This document shows, piece after piece, positions 54,345 through 64,000 of a stretch of 64,000 nt of DNA. Under the pieces are notes generated by a model, which was given only the letters and a program-made list of their open reading frames with translations, did not search any database and was not told the DNA's origin. A program made the translations under genes and the position numbers. The stretch comes from Burkholderiales bacterium JOSHI_001. Lineage in GTDB: Bacteria; Pseudomonadota; Gammaproteobacteria; Burkholderiales; Burkholderiaceae_C. The first letter of the stretch is position 1, and each line of letters starts with the position of its first letter. The stretch spans positions 4,816,096 through 4,880,095 of the forward strand of contig CM001438.1 of the NCBI GenBank assembly GCA_000244995.1. Direction: 5' to 3'.

Positions 54345-54976
54345 AGCCCACGGCGGCGCAGAGCATGGGCGCTGGTTTCCGCCGCATCGGCCTGACCGGC
54401 GGCATCGGCAGCGGCAAGAGCACGGTGGCGCAAGCCCTCGTGGCCCTGGGCGCCCACCTGGTGGACACCGACGCCATCGCACGCGACATCACCGCACCGG
54501 GTGGCGCCGCCATGGCACCCCTTCGCGACGCCTTCGGCCCCGACATGGTGGACGCCAGCGGCGCGCTGGACCGCGCCCGCATGCGCGCGCTGGCCTTCGG
54601 CTCGCCCGAGGCCAAGGCCCGGCTGGAAGCGGTGCTGCACCCGATGATCGGCCAGGAAGCGCAGCGCCGCGCGGCCGAGGCCGGCGAGCGGGCGGTGGTG
54701 TTCGACGTGCCGCTGCTGGGTGAACATTCGGTGTGGCGCCAACGCTGCGAGCGCATCTTGGTGGTGGACTGCGGCGCCGACACCCAAATTGAACGTGTGG
54801 TGCAGCGCTCGGGCTGGCCGCGGGAACAGGTGCAGGCCGTCATCGCGCAGCAGGTCTCGCGCGAACAGCGGCTGCGCTTGGCCGACGCCGTGATCCACAA
54901 CGACGGCATCGACCTGCAAAGACTTCAGGACGAAGTGGCCGCGCTGTGGCGGCTGTGGGCGCCTGCCGGCGCCTGA
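54341..54976 (+). CDS. coaE: Dephospho-CoA kinase
   Basis: Last step of coenzyme A synthesis. The 211-residue product shows P-loop GLTGGIGSGKST, VDTDAIARDI, and VFDVPLLGE. GTG 54341 overlaps the pilD stop; ATG 54365, eight codons later, gives a start nearer to the usual length, so either is possible. The pilD-coaE-zapD-yacG arrangement is widely conserved. Confidence 0.93.
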   Translation: MKPTAAQSMGAGFRRIGLTGGIGSGKSTVAQALVALGAHLVDTDAIARDITAPGGAAMAPLRDAFGPDMVDASGALDRARMRALAFGSPEAKARLEAVLHPMIGQEAQRRAAEAGERAVVFDVPLLGEHSVWRQRCERILVVDCGADTQIERVVQRSGWPREQVQAVIAQQVSREQRLRLADAVIHNDGIDLQRLQDEVAALWRLWAPAGA

Positions 54977-55105
54977 GCCGGTGCGCGCAGCGGACTGACG
55001 CATTTCGCATCGTCTGCATCAAGGCCCAACACCTGGTGCTGTGGAACAATGCCCGCTGCGTTGCGGCATGGGCTGCTGACGCCTGCTTCACGAAAGCCCC
55101 CGGCC

Positions 55106-55858
55106 TTGGTGCTCTACGAATACCCGTTCAACGAAGGCATCCGCACCATGCTGCGGCTCGAGCACCTGTTCGACCGGCTGGGCCAGCTGCTGCCGCGCGA
55201 AGCGCCGGTGGACCACCACTTCGCGCTGGTGACGCTGTTCGAGATCATGGACGTGGCCGCGCGTGCCGACCTGAAGAGCGATGTGCTGAAGGAACTGGAG
55301 CGGCATCGCAACCAGATGCAGTCCTACCGCGGCAATGCGCAGGTGGACCAGACAGCGCTGGAATCCATGCTGGCGCACATCGACCAGGCCCACCACGACC
55401 TGAACCAGCAGGCCGGCAAGACTGGCCAGGCCCTGGCCGGCAACGAGTGGTTGATGAGCGTGCGCAGCCGCATCAGCATCCCCGGCGGCACCTGCGAATT
55501 CGACCTGCCCGCCTACTACGCCTGGCAACAGCGCGACGGCGCGCACCGCCGCCACGACCTCACCCAGTGGGTGAACACCATGGTGCCGCTGGGCCAGGCG
55601 CTGCGCCTGCTGCTGCAGCTGTTGCGCGACTCCGGCGTGCCGCACCGCGTGGCCACCCAGGCCGGCGTGTTCCAGCACAGCCTGCCGCAGGGCCGCAGCT
55701 ACCAGTTGATGCGCCTGCGCATGGACCGCCTGGACCTGGTGCCTGAAATCACCGGCCACCGGCTGATGCTGTCGGTGCGCCTGATGCGTGCCGACGCCGA
55801 GGGCCGGCTGCGCCCGGCGGGTGAAGATTCCAGCCTTGAAATCGCCCTGTGCGGTTGA
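55106..55858 (+). CDS. zapD: Cell division protein ZapD
   Basis: Cytoplasmic protein that bundles FtsZ filaments. The 250-residue product starts [20 protein letters not shown], the hallmark of ZapD/YacF, then [24 protein letters not shown] region and [23 protein letters not shown] 55106 or GTG 55109 gives the standard N-terminus; ATG 55049 would add 19 residues. No strong ribosome site is visible for any of them. Confidence 0.9.
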   Translation: MVLYEYPFNEGIRTMLRLEHLFDRLGQLLPREAPVDHHFALVTLFEIMDVAARADLKSDVLKELERHRNQMQSYRGNAQVDQTALESMLAHIDQAHHDLNQQAGKTGQALAGNEWLMSVRSRISIPGGTCEFDLPAYYAWQQRDGAHRRHDLTQWVNTMVPLGQALRLLLQLLRDSGVPHRVATQAGVFQHSLPQGRSYQLMRLRMDRLDLVPEITGHRLMLSVRLMRADAEGRLRPAGEDSSLEIALCG

Positions 55859-55884
55859 AGGCCGCTGAAAGGAACGCCCCTGCC

Positions 55885-56088
55885 ATGACCCGCACCGTGC
55901 GCTGCCCCGGCTGTGGCCAGCCCGCCGAATACACACCGGAAAACCGCTGGCGCCCCTTCTGCGGCGAACGCTGCCGCAACCACGACCTGGGCGCCTGGGC
56001 CACCGAAAGCTACCGCGTGCCTGCGGCACCGCCGCAGGACGACGACGACGCGCCCGACCTGCCGCCGCCGCAAGCCCAGCCGCACTGA
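55885..56088 (+). CDS. yacG: DNA gyrase inhibitor YacG
   Basis: A 67-residue zinc protein: [12 protein letters not shown] and [14 protein letters not shown] give the four zinc ligands (C7, C10, C26, C30). The tail is acidic and Pro-rich. AAAGGA lies upstream of ATG 55885. YacG binds gyrase and protects against poisons (family knowledge). Confidence 0.93.
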   Translation: MTRTVRCPGCGQPAEYTPENRWRPFCGERCRNHDLGAWATESYRVPAAPPQDDDDAPDLPPPQAQPH

Positions 56089-56101
56089 GGGCCAGCGGCC
56101 C

Positions 56102-57883
56102 TCAGGCCGCGACCGGCGCCGCCGCCAGCGGCAGGGCCAGCGTGAAACACGAGCCTGCGCCGGCCTGCGAGCGCAGCGTCAGCCGCCCGCCCATCCGCTG
56201 CGCCAGGGCGCGCGCGAGCGCCAGCCCCAGGCCGGTGCCGCCGTGCTGGTAGCTCACCCGCGCGTGGCCCTGGCTGAAGCGCTCGAACACCTTGTCGTGC
56301 AGGTCCGGCGCAATGCCCGGGCCGGTGTCGGTGACGTGGCACAGCAATTCGCCGCCAAGGCACTCCACGTCCACGCTCACGCGCCCGGCGTCGGTGAACT
56401 TCACCGCGTTGGACAGCAGGTTGCTCAGGATCTGCTTCACGCGCAGGCCGTCGCAACTCATCTGCGCCGGCACCTCATCGTCCAGGTTCAGGTGCAAGGC
56501 CAGGCCCTTCTCGGCCGCCGACAGCGCGTAGTAGTCCACCGTGCCGCGCAGCAGCTGGTGCAGGTCCACCTCGGCGTGCTCCAGCGGCATGGCACCGGCT
56601 TCCATCTTCGACAGGTCCAGGATCTCGGTCAGCAGCGTGCCCAGGTGCTCGGCGCCCTTGCGGATGAGCCGGGCCTGTTCCTTGAAGTTGGGCTGCGGCA
56701 GCCGGTGCTCCAGCAGCTCCGCGAAGCCGCGGATGCTGGTGAGCGGCGTGCGCAGCTCGTGCGACATGGCGGCCAGGAACTCGGTCTTGGCCTGGTTCGC
56801 GGCGCGCGCGCTGGCCTCGCTTTGCTGCAGCGCCTGGTTGCTGCGCTCCAGCCGGCGCAGCCCGGTGACGAAGCCGGCCGTGCCGCCCACCACCACCAGC
56901 GAGGACAGCGCCGCCAGCGCCAGCAAGGTGGCGCGGTTGGCGCGCCAGCCGGTCAGCGCCTCCTGCGCGCCGGTGGCCACGGTCACGTACAGCGGGTAGT
57001 GGCCGATCTTGCGGTAGGCAAAGCGGCGCTGCACGCCGTCGATGCTGCTGGGCGCTTCGTACTCGCCCTGGGCCGCACGCGGGCCGGCGGCGAAGGGGCT
57101 GCTGGCCGACAGGGCGGTGCCCATGCCGGTGGCGCGGCCGCCCATCACCCGGGCACGCACTTCCATGTCCTCGCCCACCAGGGTGACGCCACCGTCGCCG
57201 CCCAACGCCACGCGGCTGTACACCTCTTCGAAGTAGCCCGGGTCCAGCGAGGCCACCACCACACCCTGCGTGCGCCCGTCGGCGCCCGTGATGCGGCGCG
57301 AGAACTGCAGGGTCCAGCGCTTGGACACCTTGCCCAGCACCGGCCGGCCGATGAACAGGCCGTCGGCCGGCAAGCGGCGGGCTGCGTCGGCGGCCTGGGT
57401 CGGGGACAAGTGCACCTTCACATGCTCACGCTGCGACAGGTCCACCGCGCCGGCCTTGTGCGCGCCGGGGTCGATGTTGCTGCCCTGAAACAGCCCATCT
57501 TTGTCAACCAGGGACAACTGCACCAGGATGCGCGGCGCCAGGCCGGTTTCGCCGGCAATGCGGACCAGGTCCATGTCGGCCACCGGCCCGCTGGCCGCCG
57601 CCGCCGCCAGGCGCAGCATGGCCTGGTCCACGGTGGCGATCACACGTTCTGTCTGCTCCTGTAGCACCTGCGCCAGGTTGGTGTTGCGGCGGGTCTCGGC
57701 GCGCATCACCTCCTCGCGCTGGTCGGCCAGCACCCAGCCCACCGCCGCCCACAGCGCCACCAGCACCAGCGCCGCCAGCACCACCGCCACGCGGCTCAGC
57801 GGCCAGACCGCCCACCAAGGCGGGGCCTCGGGCGCGGGATCAGCCTGCAAGGCTTCTGAAGACGGGTGAATCACAGCTGACAT
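56102..57883 (-). CDS. Membrane sensor histidine kinase with a large periplasmic domain
   Basis: A 593-residue kinase from ATG 57883. Membrane helix about residues 29-52, then a ~240-residue periplasmic region that looks like a double Cache domain ([57 protein letters not shown]), second helix about 305-327, a short linker, H-box [20 protein letters not shown] and ATPase boxes ([31 protein letters not shown]). No receiver domain and no adjacent response regulator, so it is an orphan. Upstream is an AT-rich stretch (57900-57940) that may hold its promoter. Confidence 0.9.
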   Translation of the reverse strand: MSAVIHPSSEALQADPAPEAPPWWAVWPLSRVAVVLAALVLVALWAAVGWVLADQREEVMRAETRRNTNLAQVLQEQTERVIATVDQAMLRLAAAAASGPVADMDLVRIAGETGLAPRILVQLSLVDKDGLFQGSNIDPGAHKAGAVDLSQREHVKVHLSPTQAADAARRLPADGLFIGRPVLGKVSKRWTLQFSRRITGADGRTQGVVVASLDPGYFEEVYSRVALGGDGGVTLVGEDMEVRARVMGGRATGMGTALSASSPFAAGPRAAQGEYEAPSSIDGVQRRFAYRKIGHYPLYVTVATGAQEALTGWRANRATLLALAALSSLVVVGGTAGFVTGLRRLERSNQALQQSEASARAANQAKTEFLAAMSHELRTPLTSIRGFAELLEHRLPQPNFKEQARLIRKGAEHLGTLLTEILDLSKMEAGAMPLEHAEVDLHQLLRGTVDYYALSAAEKGLALHLNLDDEVPAQMSCDGLRVKQILSNLLSNAVKFTDAGRVSVDVECLGGELLCHVTDTGPGIAPDLHDKVFERFSQGHARVSYQHGGTGLGLALARALAQRMGGRLTLRSQAGAGSCFTLALPLAAAPVAA

Positions 57884-58032
57884 CGGTCGCTCCCAGATGT
57901 TAATCATTTTAGTCGTCAATGCTATTTTTATCATTTATGGGGTGCGACAAGCCTCTTGCGGCCGTGACCGACTGCGCGCCCGCAGCGTGCCGGTCAAAGA
58001 CCTGCCCGAGCGTCGGCTTGAAAGGTCCCCCC

Positions 58033-58060
58033 TTGAAGCCGGCGCGACGGCCCCTATAAT
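58033..58060 (+). promoter_or_regulatory. groESL promoter
   Basis: TTGAAG (58033-58038), 16-nt spacer, TATAAT (58055-58060), a good sigma-70 promoter immediately upstream of the CIRCE element and groES. Confidence 0.85.
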
Positions 58061-58067
58061 CCTTCTG

Positions 58068-58094
58068 CTAGCACTCATCCTGCATGAGTGCTAA
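58068..58094. promoter_or_regulatory. CIRCE operator (HrcA site)
   Basis: CTAGCACTC-N9-GAGTGCTAA, one mismatch from the CIRCE consensus TTAGCACTC-N9-GAGTGCTAA. It overlaps the start of transcription, so HrcA would repress groESL at normal temperature. Confidence 0.95.
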
Positions 58095-58205
58095 CGACGG
58101 AGCAGGCTCCACCGGGTCGCTCCGTTTCACTTTGTGAAACATCCTGCCGCCCTGGCAGGACCGGCAACCGCCACCGAAACCTCTGCATTTCAACAAGGAG
58201 ATGTC

Positions 58206-58499
58206 ATGAAACTGCGTCCGTTGCACGATCGCGTGATCGTCAAGCGCCTGGAAAACGAAACCAAGACCGCCTCCGGCATCGTCATCCCCGACAACGCCGC
58301 CGAGAAGCCCGACCAGGGCGAGGTGCTGGCCGTCGGCCCCGGCAAGCGCAATGACAAGGGCGACTTCGTGGCCCTGAACATCAAGGTGGGCGACCGCGTG
58401 CTGTTCGGCAAGTACTCGGGCCAGACCGTCAAGGTCGACGGCGACGAACTGCTGGTGATGCGCGAAGAGGACCTCTTCGCCGTGGTTGAAAAGAAGTAA
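58206..58499 (+). CDS. groS: Co-chaperonin GroES
   Basis: A 97-residue 10-kDa chaperonin, [20 protein letters not shown] at the start, with the mobile loop around [21 protein letters not shown] stands 4 nt before the ATG. Under CIRCE control; groEL follows after 135 nt that contain a GC hairpin. Confidence 0.97.
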   Translation: MKLRPLHDRVIVKRLENETKTASGIVIPDNAAEKPDQGEVLAVGPGKRNDKGDFVALNIKVGDRVLFGKYSGQTVKVDGDELLVMREEDLFAVVEKK

Positions 58500-60284
<1,785 letters not shown>

Positions 60285-60321
60285 GTCCTCTGCCGGCTCA
60301 TCGAGCCTGCTGCTTCAAGTC

Positions 60322-60347
60322 AAAGGCCACCTTCGGGTGGCCTTTTT
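60322..60347 (+). terminator. Intrinsic terminator after groEL
   Basis: Arms AAAGGCCACC and GGTGGCCTTT with a TTCG tetraloop and a T-run, typical of a strong terminator. Confidence 0.9.
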
Positions 60348-60390
60348 CATGGCGGGGCGGCCGCGGGCGGCCTTCCATAATCGGGCCACC

Positions 60391-62076
60391 ATGGCCGCAG
60401 CCCCCAGCCTGAGCGATTTCATCGACGACGAGCTGATGCGCGCGCCGTTCACGATGGACCAGGTGGTGGCCACGCTGGCCGACGCGGCGCATTCGCTGCG
60501 CTCCACCGCCGGCAGCGGCGCCACGGCCGAACTGGCCCGCACCCTGCACGCCCGCCGGCCCGACGTGGTGCGCGAGGCCATGCAAAGCCTGCGCGATCAG
60601 GTGCGCGCCGAAATGGCCGGCACCCTGGCCACGGCCGGCCGCCGCGCCGGCCTGCCCGACGACGGCGAACTGGCCCTGGTGGACGAGGCCGAGGTGGTGG
60701 TGGACATTGCGCTGGCGCGCTGTGCAGAAGCGGTGAAATCCCGCGCCGAAGCCGAACTGCTGGAACTGGGCGCCTTCACCGCCGCGCTGGCCGGCGACCT
60801 GCGCATCGCCCGCGACACCAACCCGCTGCGACCCGAGACCTGGGTGCGCGCGCTGTGGCTGGGCGTTCAGCAGCTGCCGCTGGCGCGGTCTCAGCAAGCC
60901 GGGTTGCTGCAGCAGGCCGCGCTGCCGCTTGCGCATGAGCTTCGCGGCGCCTACGCCGAAGCCAGCGCCCGGCTGCGCAAGGCTGGCGTGGTGCCCGCGG
61001 CCTACCGCACCATCGTCGGGCCGTCCGGCCCGCGCACCGGCGCGCCGGCCGACGGCGAAGCCGACACCACGCCGGACAACCTGCACGAGCTGCACGCCAC
61101 CATGCCAGCGCCGCTGGACGCGCCGCGCAACCAGCCCGACGCGCTGGAGCAGGCCCTGCAGGCCATCGACACCGACCTGTCCGGCCTGCCCACCCAGGCC
61201 GACCCGGGCGAGCACCTGCTGCCGCTGCAGGCCCAGCGCGCCACCCTGGTGGCCAGCGCCGCCACGCCGGTGGACCAGCGCCTGATCGAGTTGTTCACCC
61301 ACCTGTTCGACGCCATGCTGAACGCGCCGCGCCTGCCACGCGAAGGCCTGGCGCTGTTGTCCCGGCTGCAGGCCCCGGCGCTGCGCATCGCCCTGCGCGA
61401 CCCCGGCATGCTGGACACGCTGGACCACCCGGTGTGGCTGTTCATCGACCGGGTGGCCCTGCTGACGGAGTTTTCCAGCCCCGCGCAGCGCGAACGCGCC
61501 TTTGTCTTCACCAACGGCCTGGTGGACCACCTGGTGCGCGGCGACAGCCCGCAGGACGCGCAGCGCTTCGCCTGGGGCGCGCAGCGGCTGCAGGCCTTCG
61601 AGCGCCACCGCTTCGAACAGGCGGTGGCCCAGGCCTCGGCCGACATCGCGAAACAACGCCAGGACCAGCCCCGCCCGCGCGGCGCGGCGCCCGACTCCGA
61701 ACTGCCCGACGGCGCCTTCGCCCAGACCCTGCCCAACGCGCTGGACGTGCCGATGCTGGACACCGTGCCCGCGTCCCTGCTGCCCGACGGCGTGGCGCTG
61801 TCCGGTGCGCTGCCGCAGGCCCTGCAGGAAAGCGCCAGCGGCGACTGGTTGTGGCTGTTCCTGCAAGGCCAGTGGCGCGTACTGCGCCTGCTGGGGCGCA
61901 GTGAACGCCATGGCTCCTGGATGCTGCTGGACGAACGCGAAGGCCGCACCTGGGCGCTGCGCCAGCCGGCGATGACCCAGCTGGCCCTGGCCGGCCTGGC
62001 CCTGCCCTGCCAGCCGCGCTCGCTGGTGCGCGACGCGGCGTTGCAGCTGCAGCGCGACCAGCGATCGGCGGGCTGA
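60391..62076 (+). CDS. DUF1631-family protein
   Basis: A 561-residue cytoplasmic protein from ATG 60391. It begins SLSDFIDDELMRAPFTMDQV, has a central VDQRLIELFTHLFDAML, then LPREGLALLSRLQAPALRIA and DHPVWLFIDRVALLTEFSSP, and a C-terminal part ending with RSERHGSWMLLDEREGRTWA. The length and the VARLQIPILRVAL-like helix pattern fit DUF1631, a family of large cytoplasmic proteins with no settled function. CATAAT (60376-60381) lies 9 nt before the ATG, so the mRNA may be nearly leaderless. Confidence 0.7.
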   Translation: MAAAPSLSDFIDDELMRAPFTMDQVVATLADAAHSLRSTAGSGATAELARTLHARRPDVVREAMQSLRDQVRAEMAGTLATAGRRAGLPDDGELALVDEAEVVVDIALARCAEAVKSRAEAELLELGAFTAALAGDLRIARDTNPLRPETWVRALWLGVQQLPLARSQQAGLLQQAALPLAHELRGAYAEASARLRKAGVVPAAYRTIVGPSGPRTGAPADGEADTTPDNLHELHATMPAPLDAPRNQPDALEQALQAIDTDLSGLPTQADPGEHLLPLQAQRATLVASAATPVDQRLIELFTHLFDAMLNAPRLPREGLALLSRLQAPALRIALRDPGMLDTLDHPVWLFIDRVALLTEFSSPAQRERAFVFTNGLVDHLVRGDSPQDAQRFAWGAQRLQAFERHRFEQAVAQASADIAKQRQDQPRPRGAAPDSELPDGAFAQTLPNALDVPMLDTVPASLLPDGVALSGALPQALQESASGDWLWLFLQGQWRVLRLLGRSERHGSWMLLDEREGRTWALRQPAMTQLALAGLALPCQPRSLVRDAALQLQRDQRSAG

Positions 62077-62115
62077 GCCACCCGCCCTGCCCTGTCGCCC
62101 GGACACAATCGGCGC

Positions 62116-64000
62116 ATGCGCGCCCGCCTGTTGTTGTTCGCTGCCCTGCTGGTGTTCCTGGCCCAAGCCGCGCGTGCGGCCGAGTCGCCCGCCGTGAACC
62201 GTCCGCGCGTGGCCCTGGTGCTTTCGGGCGGCGGTGCGCGCGGCCTGGCCCATGTGGGCGTGCTGAAGGTGCTGGAAGAACTGCGCGTGCCGGTGGACGC
62301 GGTGGCCGGCACCTCCATGGGCGCCATCGTGGGCGGCCTGTACGCCAGCGGCTTGAATGCCTCGGCGCTGGAACGCGAGGTGCTGGCCATCCCATGGGAC
62401 AGCGTGTTCGCCAGCCGGGTGGAACGCCCCCTGCTCGCACAACGGCGCAAGGAGGAAGACTTCGAGATCGCCACCGCCATCGAGCTGGGCCTGCGCGATG
62501 GCGAGTTGCGCACGCCGTCCAGCGCGGTCTCCAGCCGCGGGCTGGAATCGCTGCTGCGGCGCTTCACCCTGCCGGTGCGCCATGTGGCGCGCTTTGACGA
62601 CCTGCCCATCCCCTTTCGCGCCGTGGCCACCGACATGGAAAGCGGCGCCGCGGTGGTGCTGGCCTCGGGCGACCTGGCGCTGGCTTTGCGCTCCAGCATG
62701 AGCGTGCCGGGCGTGTTCGCCCCCACCGAATGGGAAGACCGCGTGCTGGGCGACGGCGGCCTGGTGAACAACCTGCCGGTGGACGTGGGCCGCGCGCTGG
62801 TGGGCCGGCCCGGCCGCGACACCCTGGTGATCGCGGTGAATGTGGGCACGCCGGTGGGCGGGCGCGACACGCTGGGCTCGGTGGTGGGCCTGACGGCCCA
62901 GATGATCAACATCCTGACCGAGCAGAACGTGCAGCGCAGCCTGGCCCAGCTGGGCCCGCAGGACCTGCTGCTGCGCCCGGCGCTGGGCAGCTTGACCTCC
63001 GGCGACTTCGGCAAGGCACGCGACTTCATCGCCGCCGGCGAGGCCGCCGCGCGCGCGCTGGCACCGCAGCTGGCCGCACTGGCCTTGCCGCCGGCCGAGT
63101 ACGCCGCCTGGCGCGCGACCAAGGCGCCACAGCCCATGGTGGAGCCGCAGTTGGGCTTCGTGCGCATCGAAGGCACGGCCACCAGCAACCCCGAACGCCT
63201 GGCCGCCATGCTGGAAAGCCAGCCCGGCCAGACCTTCGACGCCGCCCGCGCCGAACGCGACGCGCGCAAGCTGGCCGCCGGCGGTGACTACACCCGCACC
63301 GACTACCGCCTGTCGCGCGAGGCCGGCGCCGAAGGCCTGGTGTTCGAGCTGGAAGACAAGCCCTGGGGGCCGAACTACCTGCGCCTGGGGCTGGACCTGT
63401 CCACCGACTTCTCCGGCCGCAGCGCCTTCAACCTGAAGCTCAGCCACAACCGCCACTGGCTCACGCCCGCGGGCACCGAATGGCGCAACCGGGTGCAGAT
63501 CGGCGAGGTGCCGCTGCTCTACAGCGAGCTGTACCACCCGCTGCGCTGGAGCCCGTCGCTGGCCGACGACTGGTTCGCGTCCGCCTACCTGGGGGCGGAA
63601 CGGCGCCGGCTGTGGCAGTTCGGCGCCAATGCGGGCGACGAGATCGCCGAATGGAAGCGCAGCGTGTTTTCCATGGGCGTGGACATCGGCCAGCCCTGGG
63701 GCGACTTCGGCGAGCTGCGCCTGGGCCTGTCGCACGTGGGCATACGCACCTCGCCGCAGCTGCTGTCGGCCGCCTACAGCGGCCCCACCGACCTGCAGCG
63801 CTGGAGCGAGGACGGCATCCGCGCCCGCGTGGTGGTGGACCAGCTGGACTTCGCCAACTTTCCGCTGCGGGGCCACCGCTTCGAGGGCCAGCTGTTCGTG
63901 GGCCAGCGCCGCGGCGACGTGGACGGCAGCTTCCAGCGCGTGGAACTGCAGGGCACGCTGGCGCGCAGCTGGGGCGCGCACACCCTGAACCTGCACGCCC
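62116..64000 (+). CDS. Patatin-like phospholipase with POTRA and outer-membrane barrel (PlpD type), 3' end outside the window
   Basis: The frame runs from ATG 62116 to the right edge (628 codons seen). Signal peptide ends near ARAAE. The patatin domain shows oxyanion loop LSGGGARGLAHVGVLKVLEE, nucleophile GTSMG and catalytic Asp in GDGGLVNNLPVD. A POTRA-like domain follows (PQLGFVRIEGTATSNPERLA; SREAGAEGLVFELEDKPWG), then outer-membrane beta-strands. This order is that of type Vd (PlpD-type) secretion proteins, which present a phospholipase through their own barrel. CACAAT 6 nt before the ATG again suggests a short leader. A second, lipoprotein-type patatin is at 13.7 kb. Confidence 0.85.
   Translation, partial: MRARLLLFAALLVFLAQAARAAESPAVNRPRVALVLSGGGARGLAHVGVLKVLEELRVPVDAVAGTSMGAIVGGLYASGLNASALEREVLAIPWDSVFASRVERPLLAQRRKEEDFEIATAIELGLRDGELRTPSSAVSSRGLESLLRRFTLPVRHVARFDDLPIPFRAVATDMESGAAVVLASGDLALALRSSMSVPGVFAPTEWEDRVLGDGGLVNNLPVDVGRALVGRPGRDTLVIAVNVGTPVGGRDTLGSVVGLTAQMINILTEQNVQRSLAQLGPQDLLLRPALGSLTSGDFGKARDFIAAGEAAARALAPQLAALALPPAEYAAWRATKAPQPMVEPQLGFVRIEGTATSNPERLAAMLESQPGQTFDAARAERDARKLAAGGDYTRTDYRLSREAGAEGLVFELEDKPWGPNYLRLGLDLSTDFSGRSAFNLKLSHNRHWLTPAGTEWRNRVQIGEVPLLYSELYHPLRWSPSLADDWFASAYLGAERRRLWQFGANAGDEIAEWKRSVFSMGVDIGQPWGDFGELRLGLSHVGIRTSPQLLSAAYSGPTDLQRWSEDGIRARVVVDQLDFANFPLRGHRFEGQLFVGQRRGDVDGSFQRVELQGTLARSWGAHTLNLHA

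Noticed and set aside
60298..63996. A 1232-codon open frame on the minus strand
   Set aside because: It is antisense to the DUF1631 and PlpD-type genes, which have clear domains and starts. The product is His/Gln/Ala-rich low complexity, as expected from the reverse strand of GC-rich genes.

Overview
The window looks like chromosome of a GC-rich betaproteobacterium of the order Burkholderiales. The right-hand 29 kb (35.1-64.0 kb) carries the gene order and protein types of that order: miaB, hemA-prfA-prmC, grxD-ubiX, a lytic transglycosylase next to proS, rppH, proB-obg-rpmA-rplU divergent from ispB, tRNA-Pro, pilBCD-coaE-zapD-yacG, and groES-groEL behind a CIRCE operator. Genus cannot be fixed by reading alone; a relative of Rubrivivax, Leptothrix or Ideonella is a reasonable guess.

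The left-hand 35 kb is accessory. From left to right: (1) the start of a czcICB(A) zinc/cobalt/cadmium efflux operon on the minus strand, running off the left edge; (2) a scar (2.2-5.1 kb) of broken parA and ribbon-helix-helix genes of a plasmid or integrative element, an IS3-family left end, an IS66-family element with truncated tnpC, and the 3' end of a second IS66 element; (3) a copper island (5.1-21.8 kb): copRS-type two-component genes divergent from an outer-membrane factor, CopA multicopper oxidase, cupredoxin, DUF411 and CusF-like proteins, then a minus-strand cusCBA pump with an upstream small Cys/Met-rich protein and a patatin-type lipoprotein; (4) a mobilisation-type module (22.3-28.9 kb) with a small HxHxH relaxase, its RHH partner, a Lon-type AAA+ ATPase without protease domain, several unrecognised proteins and an XRE regulator; (5) a probable defence cassette (28.9-34.3 kb).

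The defence cassette is the most interesting part. A CI-like repressor is divergent from a DNA methyltransferase (DPFGGSGTT and SPPY motifs). Facing the methyltransferase is a tightly coupled three-gene operon: a 670-residue Rad50/SMC-like ATPase with a double CPxC zinc motif, a 198-residue middle protein, and a protein with a PD-(D/E)xK-like motif. This is the layout of ABC-three-component (Lamassu-like) systems, here with a methyltransferase at its side. Separately, two secreted proteins 15 kb apart share a short A-A-R-[KR]-D-x-D-P-x-x-N-G motif, and each sits beside a divergent XRE regulator, suggesting a recurring two-gene unit carried by the island.

The island probably ends between the ATPase start (34.3 kb) and the gene before miaB (35.15 kb). 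That gap holds no gene, but it has a GAGCC tandem repeat and three consecutive hairpins ending in a terminator.
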